64,000 nucleotides of DNA. Origin: Toxonevra muliebris. Taxonomy: Eukaryota; Arthropoda; Insecta; Diptera; Pallopteridae. The stretch lies in NCBI GenBank assembly GCA_963691655.1, contig OY829328.1, positions 28,043,890-28,107,889 of the forward strand, in the 5' to 3' direction. A program made the position numbers and the translations under genes. This document shows positions 21,050 through 32,017 of the stretch, one piece after another (positions within the stretch are counted from its first letter, which is position 1; the number at the start of each line of letters is the position of its first letter). Below the pieces are notes generated by a model, which worked only from the letters and a program-made list of their open reading frames with translations, was not told the origin of the DNA and did not search any database.

Positions 21050-21998
21050 CTATTTTGTTCTTATTTTTTCCACTTCAGTTTTAAACTAATCGTATTTATT
21101 TTTCAAAATGACGATATACTGAACAAGCCAAAATGAGCGGAATTCACAATAGCGCTATTCTCTTTCGAAAGCACGGCATAATACCAAACTCAAATTCGTT
21201 CGATCAGTGCATTCGACTACAGTCGAATATTGAACGCAGTTCATAATAAGGGCCAAAATCAGTTATGCGTACATTTTACATAAGCACACCCCCTACTCTA
21301 AGGGCGCATGCGAACAATTTGGCAAAGGGCACGATGCAGCCTTTAATTTCTAATATTAGCAAAATTTGTAGCACGTCAGGGTTTAGCTCCACAATTTTTT
21401 AAAAATGGCCAAAAACGCTATTTTTAGGGATTACAACCACTTTTTGTTGTTTTATAAAATAAAAGAAATTTTAAGTTGCTATGTTTTGTTTTTTTTTTTT
21501 TTTTTGTATTTCGTAGTTTACATTTTTTCGAATCGAGCAATGGAAATCTCGTCTTCATAGATTATTATTATTATTAATAATAGTACCTATTAATAAATTA
21601 CAGTATGTATATTGTCAACAGTATTATTTTTTGGAATTAGAAATATCACAAAATACAGAATTGAAGGTTTAACCCAGTTTTACGAGGGGAAGCATCAATT
21701 TTTTTTTTTTTCGTGAGGCACCTTAATTGGCATTTGCATATGTGCACGATTATGAAGAATGTGTGTTTGTGAATTTTTTGAAGTAAAAAATGCGAATGTG
21801 AAAGTGTCGCTGTTGTCATTTACTTGTATGCATTAGCGAATCTGGAGATGGGTGGGGGGAGAGGTACGAGTATTGATTTAGATTTTTCGTTTCTGTAAAA
21901 TATTTGTTAACCCTTTCGCTATTTTGATGCCATATGGCATCATCCATTTTAATCTGGCATAAAACAGATGTGATACAAATTTTACTATTAACATTAGC

Positions 21999-22737
21999 TC
22001 TGTTCACGAACAAAAAATTGTTACAAATTTTTGCAAGTTTCTACTAGCAAAGTGTTCACGTACTCGAAAAACTTGCAAAGAAAGAGAAAAACGAGAGCGT
22101 AAAAAAGAGAGAGAAAAAAGTAGCTGCAAATTTATACTAGTAAAATTTTTACTTGCAAGAACTTTTAGCTGCCGAAAAAAAAGAACTTTCAAAAACTTGA
22201 ACGTTAACAAGAAGTGTGTTTTGTTAATTTTAGTAAATTTGTTGTGGTTTTTAATAAAACTGAGGAGGAAAAGAAAAATTTGCGATATTGTGGAAGATGT
22301 AAGTAATATTTGTGAATACTGGTGTGGCCACAAGAAATGATTTCAACATATTATAAACTCTAATTACAGCAGCAAGAGCAGCAGCATGCAAAAAACGGCA
22401 TCTGAATATGAAGTAATTTATTAGTTGCACATTTCAATGCTATTTTCTACACATTCCACTTTTCACTCGCTAGAAGGTCTTTGGAGAGCACTTTACTTCA
22501 ATTTGATATGGTTCCATTTGGATTTTTTTATTTATTTTACAAAAATCACAATCGCACAATATTTTTTTCCTCTAAAAATTAGCTATCAAAACATTCGATC
22601 AGCTGTTTACTTGGAAGTTTCTACTAGTTTTCTGTTCACGTAATTTTTCTGCTATTTCTCTCTTTGCGAGAATATTTGTCTCAATCTTTCTTTTACTCCC
22701 TCGCTGCAAGTTTTTACTGAGAAAGTACGTGAACAGA
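21999..22737. mobile_element. Candidate decayed inverted-repeat element
   Basis: TCTGTTCACG (21999-22008) is inverted as CGTGAACAGA (22728-22737). Both ends contain further related blocks (TTGCAAGTTT / TGCAAGTTTTTAC, GTTCACGTA repeated at about 22055 and 22633). No target-site duplication was found and the interior has no coding signal. A jockey-like remnant begins about 20 bp to the right. Confidence 0.4.
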
Positions 22738-22756
22738 AATTTTGAAATGATCTAAA

Positions 22757-24055
22757 CTGGTTGCCATGACCTTGGCTATAAAGCAAATACATAGACTAGT
22801 TGAACAAATACATTCCGCACTCGAACAAAAGAAATATTGTACAGCGGCTTTCCTTGATATTTCACAAACCTTTGAAATCGTCTGGCTCTACAAACTAAGA
22901 AAAATGCTTCCACTGAATTTTTCCATATTTTTTGAATCATATCTCAATGAAACCATTACTGACTTGCATCAAATTCAAGCAGGCGTTCCTCAGAGAAGTG
23001 TACTCGCCCAAATTACTTACCTCCTTTTTACTTCAGACCTTTCAGTATCTGAAGATATACCATAGTTGTGGTAGCTTTCGCAGACGATACTGCCATTTTA
23101 GCAGTACACAAAAACCCGAAGAAAGGATCCAACCTGTTTGCAGAAACATCTTGATGAGGGTGCAGGTAACTTTCACTACAGGAAAAGAAGCGTGTCAAGA
23201 AGTCACTATGAATGGTAAGCAGATATCCCAAGCTAATAAGGCGGGCGAAATACTTGGGACTTATTCTAGATCAACGGCTCATGTGGAAGAAACATATTTT
23301 TACTAAACAACAAGCTCTTGAAAGATAATTCTACAATCTTTATTGGTTAATCGGTGGGAACTCCCAATTATCATTACAAAATAGACTTTTGCTATATAGG
23401 AGTATTATCAAGCCAATATGGACTTATGGTGTCCAACTATAGAGCACAATAGCAATATTGAAATTTAGTTATTGATAAGCGGAAATTTTCTTTATCAGAT
23501 ATGTTTATAACAGATAACAGAACATGAAAATCAAAAAATTGGAGGATTCGGATTATCCAGTGGTAGTCTATAGCTCCATAGCTATTTTTTTATTTTTAAT
23601 AAAGAACAAACAAATCAATATAGAAACATGAAATTTGGTGTCATGAAGGTTTCTATCAACCTCCATTAAAATTCAGACGTCAAAGGATTAAGGATTGTCA
23701 CGAACGCGCCATAGTATCTCACCAACGATCGTTTGCACTTAGACCTTAACATGCGAACAGTTAGAGAAGAAATCGTAACCCTGTTTGGGTTATTGCTTAC
23801 AAAACGCGTTTAACAAACCATACAAATCAACGATGCAAAAACTTGATGGTCACTCGAACTCTTTTCCAACATTTTAAACGAAGAGCTCCTCAGGATAATA
23901 TTTAACTTATAAAACTATTGTATATAAGATAAAATGCAATACATTTATATCACTGGATGCATAACAAACATGCCCAAGTAAAAGTTATCGTAGTATGTAA
24001 ATATATCTAAATATTGTTTATTGTAAAAAAGATTGCATATAAATACAAAATTTAA
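22757..24055 (+). pseudogene. Jockey-like LINE remnant (RT and C-terminal region)
   Basis: The plus-strand frame at 22766-23062 shows CTAAFLDISQTFE (motif A with the second acidic position altered) and QAGVPQRSVL (motif B with G to R). After a frameshift, VVAFADDTAILAVHKNP at about 23066-23115 gives motif C. KYLGLILD-like and WTYGVQLWS-like blocks follow in other frames to about 23450. A stretch around 23690-23900 still reads like the jockey C-terminus (LDLNMRTVREEI). An A-rich run at about 24050-24060 may be the 3' tail. Stops, frameshifts and lost motif residues make it inactive. Confidence 0.7.
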
Positions 24056-24644
24056 AAAAAGGGGGGAAAACTGCTAGCATTACTATGGTAAAAAAGTTAA
24101 CCACTTATTGCTAAATGGAAATATTAGTTTCCAAGTATGTTCGTAAATGATAAGAGAATATAAAAATCTAAAAATTAAAGAAAAAGTGTTAACCTGTTTT
24201 TGTCTATAACTTTAGAAGTATAATTTTTCAAACTTTACAAGGATACGCATAGGTGTGAAATTATTTTATGTCTGTTGTAGAAGTCCTAAGTAATCATTAA
24301 TTTCATGTGAAAATTTTATCGACCCCAATTAAAAATATGTAATGAAAAGGTTAATCTTGGAGTAACGTTTATAGTAGCTGAGATATCAACTCGTTGGTGA
24401 AAGAGGCTTATCCCCGAAACCTCCATTCCTTTTATTGTATTCGCTAGTCCTTCTTTACTATACAAACAACAATAAGAATACATAGACATATGTCATTGTA
24501 CCGAGAGAAGAAAAAATAGCGTCAAATTATACATCTACATATATTGTAATACGTGTGTAACTACAATGTGAAAATAGTAAAAATACATTCACATTAAAGT
24601 TACGAAATATTAGTATATGCATATGAATTCGTTCATATGTACAT

Positions 24645-25244
24645 ACCCAACGAGAAAATTTGAAGCGCTACCCAAAAAAGCTCTTTGAGAGCGCTCTCTT
24701 TGTGCTCTCGTGGAACCTAGTAGAAAGCGCTAACATTGAGTTTCCCGAAAGCGCTTTCAAGTATGCAAAATAGTGCTTCCAAGGAAGGTTAGGAGAAGCA
24801 CTTAAACGAATAGAAAAAAATCTTGAATGATTTTTATACTTTGTAATTCTCATATGGTTAATATGAAAGTAAATATATGTTGATTTGGTATTGATACATT
24901 TTCGTGTTTCACCAAAGACCAATGTTTGGCGAAGCATAATTTTGGATTTTATTTTTTTATATTTGCATGTATGTATGTATGTAATTATAATAAATAAAAA
25001 TGATAAATGTATGTAGTATACATATGTAGGTAGAGTGGCTACTCCCTCTAACAAAATTGTCCTTCCCAAAAGGCTTCCCAAAAAGTTTTCTAAAAGTGCT
25101 CCTTTTGCGTTTTCTAGGAGCGCGTTTTTAGCGCTTCCAGGAAGCTTGATATCAGTGCTGCTTCCTATGAAATGCAATGTAAAAGGTATAAGAGCTGTAC
25201 TATAAAGAGGGAACGCTTTTGGAACGCTTCCTTTACCGTTGGGT
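24645..25244. mobile_element. 600-bp MITE with ACCCAACG ends and AGCGCT-rich interior
   Basis: ACCCAACG at 24645-24652 and CGTTGGGT at 25237-25244 are terminal inverted repeats. Similarity continues inward (GAAGCGCT / AAGCGTTC blocks). Flanks ATGTACAT and AAATACAT agree at 6 of 8 positions, compatible with an old 8-bp duplication. The interior is studded with AGCGCT, GAAAGCGC and GCGCTTTC motifs on both strands. A 202-codon minus-strand frame spans the element but has no recognisable domain and is probably a by-product of the repeats. Confidence 0.65.
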
Positions 25245-25567
25245 AAATACATACTTATATATGTGCGCATGTGCATATTTTTTTTCTACATAGATTCTTT
25301 TACACATATCCACGAATATCAGTAAGTTTTCCCTTGTTTTTCATATACTTCATTCTGTTTTCTTTATAATACAAACAAACTGACATTCAATTTAAATTCC
25401 TTCACAAAATAATTGTGCATTTACGGACATACATTCACATACAAATACTTGCTTATATGCCCAGTGGGAAAGGACGCGCTTTCTTATGGGCTTTGAAGCG
25501 CTTTCATGCCAGCATTGAGTATTTTCTCTTTATAGAACACAAAATTAGCTTTTCTATTGCGTCAATG

Positions 25568-25616
25568 GAGGGGAATATAAAAGATCAGGAATAAAAAGAT
25601 CTTTTATATTCCTCTC
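25568..25616. repeat. 49-bp hairpin just outside the hAT-like element
   Basis: The left arm at 25568-25586 and right arm at 25598-25616 pair at 18 of 19 positions around an 11-nt loop. It sits 26 bp from the duplicated target of the neighbouring element. It may be a fold-back remnant. The stem is short for a pre-miRNA. Confidence 0.75.
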
Positions 25617-25649
25617 AGTCTTGGCCTACGGCCTCATCTTCTTCGTATC

Positions 25650-27999
25650 CAGTAGCGTATCCAGGGGGGAGGGCTATAGGTTATGTTACATTTTATTTTA
25701 ATAATAATAATTTGATATAAATATTAAAATGAGGTCGGATTTTTTAATCAATTCTGATTAACTGCCATCAGAGCTGGGTAAATTCAATTACATTACATTC
25801 CCAATTCCAACAAGGAATTGTAATTGGTATTTTAATGTTTTCAATTCCAATTGATAAAAGTTTCAATTCCATTACAAGGAATTGTAATCAGTAATTAAAA
25901 TTTTTAAATTCCTAGGTAATGAAATTTGAAAAATTTTCGATTCCATTACAGGGAATTGTATTTTGTAATTAAAAATATATCAATTCCTTAAAGGAATTGA
26001 AAATGTAATTGAAAAGAAAGGAATTTATTATAATTACTTTCTTGTAATTAAATTCCAATTTAGTTGGAATGATTCCCTTTTAGTTCAATTCCAAAAAAGC
26101 AAAAAAAAATTCGGAAAGCATTGTAAAATGCTTCTAATAAGCCGTTACGAAAATTACTAAGGAACTGAAAATATTGAAGTACCAATTATAATTCCTTGTA
26201 ATTGGAATGCAGATAGAATTTAATTCCTAAAGGAATCATTACTACCCAACTCTGGCTGCCATGCTGGGCATGCCAATAGGATACACGTTACAGTGCAATT
26301 GGTTATTGAATACATTCAGACTATGTTAAATCTACAATTTCAACGCCAGCTTATAAATGACTTTCCTTTAGAAAGCTTGATAATGGTCTAGTTTTTGGAT
26401 TGAATTTTGTCCTGAATTTTAATCTGATATTGGTTGAACTTTTCCGTTTTTGCCCGTTTTTGATCTAAATTCTGCTTTGATTGTAAGTCAGAATTTTGTT
26501 TTACTTTAGTTTGAATTTTAATCAGAATTTGGTTTGAATTTTAATCCATATTTGCTCTAAATTTTGATTTGCTTTCCAGCGATTGCAGACCAGCGTTTGA
26601 TCTGATTTCTGGTATAAATTTTGGTTTGCTTTTAATTTGTATTTGGCATCTCTTTAACCTCAGTTTTAATCTAACTACTAGTTTGAGTTGTGGTTAATAT
26701 TTTCGTTTGAATTGGAATTGATTTTGATACTACCATATTTTGGTCTTAATTTCGGTCTGAAATCAGTCTGAATTTGTTTTAAAATTTGGTGTGAATTCGT
26801 CTGGAATTTTGGTCTGGTTTTTGTTTAATTTAAGTTAAAATTTTTTGATGTAAATATTTATCAGATATTCCCACAAGTTTTGGTCTGAGTTTTGGGTTAC
26901 TTTCGTTCGGTATTCGGTGTCCTTTTGGCCTAAAGTTTTGTCTAACTATTGGTCTGAGTTGTGGTCTAAATATTTTTTGAATTTTGGAATGAATTTTAAA
27001 ACTGATTTTCGTTTTGATTCGGTCTGAATTTTGGGTTTTTAGTCTGAGTTTTGACCTGAATTCGATCTTCGATTCCGATTCGTGATCTGAACTTTGTTTT
27101 TTTAATCGGTTGTTGCCCGGTACCCAAAAGCGTGCACGGATCTCGTTGAAACTTAAAATGTATTGGTTTTTTGGTCAAAGATATATTTACATTTTAAGTA
27201 ATTTATAACAGGTTTAAAGAACGTATTTAATTTTTCATAAAAATGAAGTACTTGGTTATGAAGTTATGAGATCGTAAACTCACCATAAGGCCGATATTAA
27301 TAGTGATATCGATGCTAAGAGTGATATGAATATATATTTTAAAAATTCGTTTAAAGTACTATCCAAATCAACTGTTATCTTAATTTAATATTATTTCGGG
27401 TTTTTGTTTCGACCCAAAATGACTCAAAAAATAGAGATGTATCAAATTGTTTCATCAAAATTTTGTCCTCAAAGGAAATTAAAATTTTCTTCAATTTGTT
27501 TTTTCAAAATAGATCATTTAACAATATAAATTCATTAAAAAAGTCATAATCAAGATTTTGATCTGAATTTGGTCTCATTTTGATCTAAATTTTGGATCTG
27601 AATTCGGTTCTTTTCTTGGTTTGAACTTCGATCTGAAAAAAATATTTGAATTTTATTAAAATAATTAGGCTTTGAATGAACAATGATGCCAGAAGAATAT
27701 CAAAAAGTTCATAGAACTAGCAGATCAGACGATCGTTTCGGAACCAGCTACGATTCCTCATAAGTGATCTCTGTCTTTTTTTAGTTTCGAAATTTCCGCC
27801 TAAATTTCTATCAGATTTAAGTTTGAATTTTGGTCACAATTTTGTTCCAGTTATCTCTTAATTTTTAACCTGAATTTGATAAAATGTTTGCATCAGTTTT
27901 TGGTCTAGGTCTGGGTTTTGGTCGATAGTGAGTCTGATATTTATCTTTTAATTTAGTAAAATCAGCCCTCCTCAAACCCAAATCCTAGAACCGCCACTG
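25650..27999 (+). mobile_element. Non-autonomous hAT-like element, 2.35 kb, with nested MITE
   Basis: The 8-bp TSD TTCGTATC at 25642-25649 and 28000-28007 is exact. Ends are CAGTAGCGTATCCAGG on the left and, on the minus strand, CAGTGGCGGTTCTAGG on the right, a CAGT-GCG type of terminus with 8-bp duplication as in hAT elements. There is no transposase. Much of the interior is a drifting array of a ~12-24 bp unit like GGTCTGAATTTTGGTTTGAA on both sides of a unique core (about 27150-27560). A second MITE (25769-26254) is inserted near the left end. An inverted relative lies at 38836-40410. Confidence 0.85.
25769..26254. mobile_element. 486-bp hAT-like MITE nested in the 25.65-kb element
   Basis: The left end reads CAGAGCTGGGTA and the right end, inverted, CAGAGTTGGGTA. 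Flanks are ACTGCCAT (25761-25768) and GCTGCCAT (26255-26262), 7 of 8 identical. The related copy at 38836-40410 has this site without the insert (GGCAGCTACT near 40350), which confirms the insertion. The interior repeats GGAATTGTAAT and its complement many times, so the RNA or single strand could fold extensively. Confidence 0.88.
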
Positions 28000-28205
28000 T
28001 TCGTATCGAATTGGATTTCAAAATTGTACTACTTATTTATTCTCAATAAATAAGGATCATTGGATTATGTATTACAGTGAAATCTTTGGTACAACTTTAT
28101 TAAGGTTTTTTACAAATATAACACTTGGTATTTACAAGAAAACTGAATAAAACAACATTTAATTCAATATTCTCAGTAATTCACTATGATACACTTTAGT
28201 TATTA

Positions 28206-28308
28206 AGCTTTAAATACAATTGCGTCGTACGACGGTAAACGCCAACGGGAGTTTGCCATATAACCATCGATCGCTTTACCGTCGTATGACGCAGTTGTGT
28301 TTAGAACT
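28206..28308. repeat. 103-bp hairpin with ~35-bp arms
   Basis: Left arm 28206-28241 and right arm 28272-28308 are inverted with only a few mismatches. The best-conserved block is TACGACGGTAAA against TTTACCGTCGTA. The loop is about 30 nt. It could be a miniature fold-back element or a hairpin RNA source. No further copy was seen in the window. Confidence 0.8.
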
Positions 28309-28502
28309 TTACTCTTATGCTTTTCTAACTGGTAATAACTCTTCCCACAGCAAAATGCTGTATTTATATCACAGTGAGATATCGCCCTCTGCTGTGTAGA
28401 ACATTCGATGGAAGGTTCTGTTATCGTCGTGACGCGTGACGTGTGACGTTATTTCATTACAATATGCTTCGCGACAATTTACAACTTTTTTTTTCTTAGC
28501 TA

Positions 28503-29062
28503 ATAGTACGAGCACACGAGTGCATTTCAGGCAAATTTAACATTTCGTTGAAATGCGTCTGAAGTGCAGAATTTCGCCACACTAAAGTGTCAAATAAAAT
28601 TCGGAAAAATTTAAGATCTATTACATTTTGTTAGACTTTTTGAATTTTGTTTTCATAACAGCTGCTCTTGATTAATTAAGTGAGATTTATTAAGTGAAAA
28701 ATAAAATAATGGAGTCAGAGGGTAACTTATTGCCATTCCTTCAATTACACTGCCCTACAAATTTAAACCACAGTTTCGTGTTTAGAATGAAAAATTCATT
28801 TAGGAATACTAGGAATCATCTTATTTGCAAATCCCATGCAGGGCAGTGTTATCCATAGCTGTTATATAAATTCTTGGTTTCCAAATCCAATTGAAAGGCA
28901 GAATTTTTATGTATTTTTATTTACACAAAACACACTCAAAAATTCTTCTTCTTCTCCAAACTTATAATCTATCAGAAAACGAATATGAAATTCGTTTTTT
29001 GTCGTGTGTCCACCTAAATTTGAAATGCAGAATTTCAACGAAGTGCACTATCGTGCGTCCAC
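28503..29062. mobile_element. Candidate inverted-repeat element with TGCATTTC/GAAGTGCA ends
   Basis: The left end (TAGTACGAGCACACGAGTGC) and the minus-strand right end (TATAGTGTGGACGCACGATA then GTGCACTTCG) share spaced identities. TTGAAATGC and GCATTTCAA blocks recur inside each end. No clear target duplication. Reported as a candidate only. Confidence 0.35.
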
Positions 29063-29640
29063 ACTATAACGCACAATTTTTCTTTGATGGTCATTGAAAT
29101 GACAAGCTTTATGGTCAAAAAATGGTATCGCAATATGTAATTAGCCAACATGCTGATTTAAAACTTGATTCTTTGTAAGCCTTTTGTACTTCTTATTAAT
29201 CATCATAATTTATTATTTGCAAGAGAGCAAAAACGAGAGAGTAAGAACGTGGAAATATTTACATACGCGTTCGCAGCAGCAGCAAAGAAGTTGTTAAGTG
29301 TTATATTATTAACTCACATGGGAACTTCACGATAGTACTATATGAGCAGAAACTATGTATAAAATTGACATCGATCTTTTTCACTTTCATAATAATGTAC
29401 AATCATTTACCTTTCCAATAGTTTTTATATTCTCCACGTTCGGATAATATTCTGGGAGATATATATGAACATAATTGAAACAAATATGTAAATATAGGTA
29501 TATAATCTAGACAGAATGAACGAAATTCTAAGCCGCAAAACATTAGACCGAAATTTACCACACAGCAGTTCAAAATAAAATTAACAATAGAAATGTGTTA
29601 TAAACTTAAAAGAAAAAAGTAGAAAAATTTATTGTTTTTG

Positions 29641-29696
29641 AATTGAATTGTTCATAAATGGTAACCTAACCGTTACCATATATGAACAATTCAATT
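29641..29696. repeat. 56-bp near-perfect hairpin
   Basis: Two 25-nt arms (29641-29665 and 29672-29696) pair at 24 of 25 positions around a 6-nt loop (CTAACC). The arms contain TTGTTCATAAATGGTAAC and GTTACCATATATGAACAA. A fold-back or a small structured RNA are both possible. Confidence 0.85.
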
Positions 29697-30470
29697 TCTC
29701 GAAGTCCTGACGTAATAGAGAAATTGTATTATTACTAAAAATAGTGTCTACATAAATGAGAAAATGCTAGTGTATTTGATATGAAATTGCACATTCGTCT
29801 GGCCAGACGTAATCGTATGTTTTGGTAGTTTTCCCATATAGGTGTAATTTGCAACATACCAACATTAAATTACAGAATCCGGATTTATTATAAGTGTTAA
29901 ATATTTCTGGGCAGATCTGAGAGTTACATAAAGGTTAATGTTTGTGCTGTTGTTCATGTTGTGTTTGGGTATGCTAATATATTTTATTTTCAGTATGAAT
30001 TCACTTAATTTTGTTTGTTTTTTTTTTTCATTTGCAAGCGTTAACAATTTACAATCCAAAATTTTTATTTGTTTCATAAAGCTATAAAATTGTGTAGTGA
30101 GATTTTTATTTATAATATTTTATCACATCACAGAGAGAATAACTAATTGATCAACTATTTTACAAGTGAAACTTCCATGCCTTTAAAAATTAATTTGCGT
30201 GGATTAATCAGCTTGAAAACAAATATTTTTTCATTGATTTTAAAAATATTACAGCAAGCAAAAATTCAATGTGTTTGAAATGTTTTTCTGGTCATCATTT
30301 GACGGGCCGCTGTTGGCTTTTATTAATTTCATCTCAGGTTTATTGTTATTCTTTCGATCTAAATGATATTTCCCCAGTCTTATGGAGCAAATTAGGGAGT
30401 TTGTAAAGAAGGCTAGAGGCAAACTGGAGTATTCTTATATTTTATTGTCTGTGTAAAGCACTTGACTTGC
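29697..30470. other. AT-rich gene-free stretch
   Basis: No coding frame or paired terminal repeats that I can support. A 70-codon minus-strand frame near 29865-30077 has no recognisable features. Confidence 0.5.
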
Positions 30471-30474
30471 TTAA

Positions 30475-31043
30475 CCCTCTGGAACATATGACCGTTTACA
30501 GGCAGGCAAAATTTAAAAGCATATTAGAGGCAAAAAAAAAAATGTTAGTCATTATTGCAAGTGGTAGAATTTAATCATCTTATCTATTTAATTTTTTGTC
30601 TGTACGCCAATGTTGTATCTCTTAGCATTTGAAATATTTTTTTATTTGAATAGCGTAAAAGTGTTTGAAGGTTCGAAAAAATTGTTTTGCTTAGAAGGGC
30701 AATGCAATTAGCCGAGAAATTTGTGAAAATTTTAGATTTAAAACTTAAAATTTCTGGCGCAGTTAATCGGCTATTACTGTATATGTATGTGTAATAAGTT
30801 ATTGAATTTTCTATGCACCAGTTTTTAATTGTTTTTAGCTGTAATACCTATTCTTTTGATTTTTCAGGCATTTTAACATTTTTAGAACTACTCGCTTAAG
30901 ACGCTTAGAGGCGGAACGCCTTTTTTTGGGTCTACAAAGCTGGGGCTGATTTTGATTAGAAACCCAACTCTCGGTTCGTGGTTTTGTTGCTTACATTTAA
31001 ATTGAAACTGCATTATATTTCTTCTTGCCTATGCACTAGAGGG
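30475..31043. mobile_element. 569-bp TTAA-flanked MITE, piggyBac-like
   Basis: TTAA at 30471-30474 and 31044-31047 flanks ends CCCTCTGGAACATA and, inverted, CCCTCTAGTGCATA. TTAA duplication plus a CCC(T/Y) terminus is the piggyBac signature. There is no transposase, so the element would need a partner in trans. The interior is AT-rich. Confidence 0.75.
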
Positions 31044-31047
31044 TTAA

Positions 31048-32000
31048 AAGTACTAATCAAGTTGCCTAATCAAGTTCATTCCAGGAAACTTTCAATGTCC
31101 AAGAAATTTATTGCAGTCGCAGTTAAGAAGTAAAGATTAAAAAGATAAATCTTGAAATAAAGTAATTGATAGAACTAGTTTGAGTTTATAATGAGGAGGA
31201 GGAAAGCGATGAACGATGCCTTCACACGAAGTCATTCCTTCACTTATTTCATGTTCCCTGTGAAGTCAAGTGTTCTTGTTTTATATAGTTTTTAAAATCT
31301 AAATAGCTTATTCCTAGTTTCTGCGATCCAATAAATAAATAAACGAAGGCATGTATAAAAATACAAAATTCGGATTTCAGTTAATAATACTGGTTTCGGT
31401 TTCGGTTAAGTTTTGGTTTCGATCACAAATATGGTCGAATATTTGGCCGAACGCGAAACTTATGTTTACAGAGACAGATAAACCATTAGAGTATGTACAA
31501 ATGTAACAAGCTCACATAATATGAATGTGAAAGCTCGGTTTAAGTTTTGTATTAGTAAGGTAACTCTATCGAGTCTTGAAATCAAAATCATGCCATTCAG
31601 GTGAAAAAAGCTAATAATTGCAAAAAATTGCATCGTTTTGAATTGACTACTGTCAAGCTTTTCTTTTGACATGAGCCAGTTTTTGTGGTAACACCGTAGT
31701 GAATAGATGTATTGCTTGTATCAGATGCAAACATCGTATGTGAAAATCGATCACGAAAACTTTTTTTGATTTTTTTTAAAATGATATACCATATTTTGGA
31801 CTGAATGAATTGAAAAAGGTGACTGTAATGCTTTAGCACTTAGTATTGGGAGTATGAATGTATAAACTCGTAATTGTGACTAACTTCATATCTATCATAC
31901 GCGCCATTTTTTTGACATTGACAGCTATTCTATCTCGAAGAGCGCCAAAAATACTATAAGAATTGATCTGTCAAATAATTTTCATAATTTTACAAAAGTG
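31048..32000. other. Gene-free stretch with a GGTTTCGGTTTCGG patch
   Basis: At about 31395-31465 the motif GGTTTCGGTTTCGGTT and GGCCGAACGCGAAACT recall the subterminal CGGTTTCGGCC / GCCGAAACCGAA sequence of the hAT-like element at 48862-49548. This is probably a fragment of that family. The remainder carries no recognisable gene. Confidence 0.35.
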
Positions 32001-32017
32001 TTTTACTATAGCTGAAA

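Larger units (their letters stand above)
20101..21417. mobile_element. Element with long (~140 bp) imperfect inverted repeats
   Basis: The left arm 20101-20251 and right arm 21280-21417 are inverted relatives. Shared blocks include GTTTTTGGC(T/C)ATTTTT, ATTGTGGAGCT, CGTGCTACAAA, AGAAATTAAAGGCTG, ATTGTTCGCA and CCCTTAGA. Arm alignment begins at about 20101 and 21417, but the true outer ends are not resolved and no target-site duplication was found. The ~1-kb interior holds two minus-strand frames (20439-20843 and 20834-21049) without a domain I recognise. Superfamily unknown. Confidence 0.7.

Noticed and set aside
24668..25276. 202-codon minus-strand frame
   Set aside because: It covers a MITE with repeated AGCGCT words; no recognisable domain and low sequence complexity.
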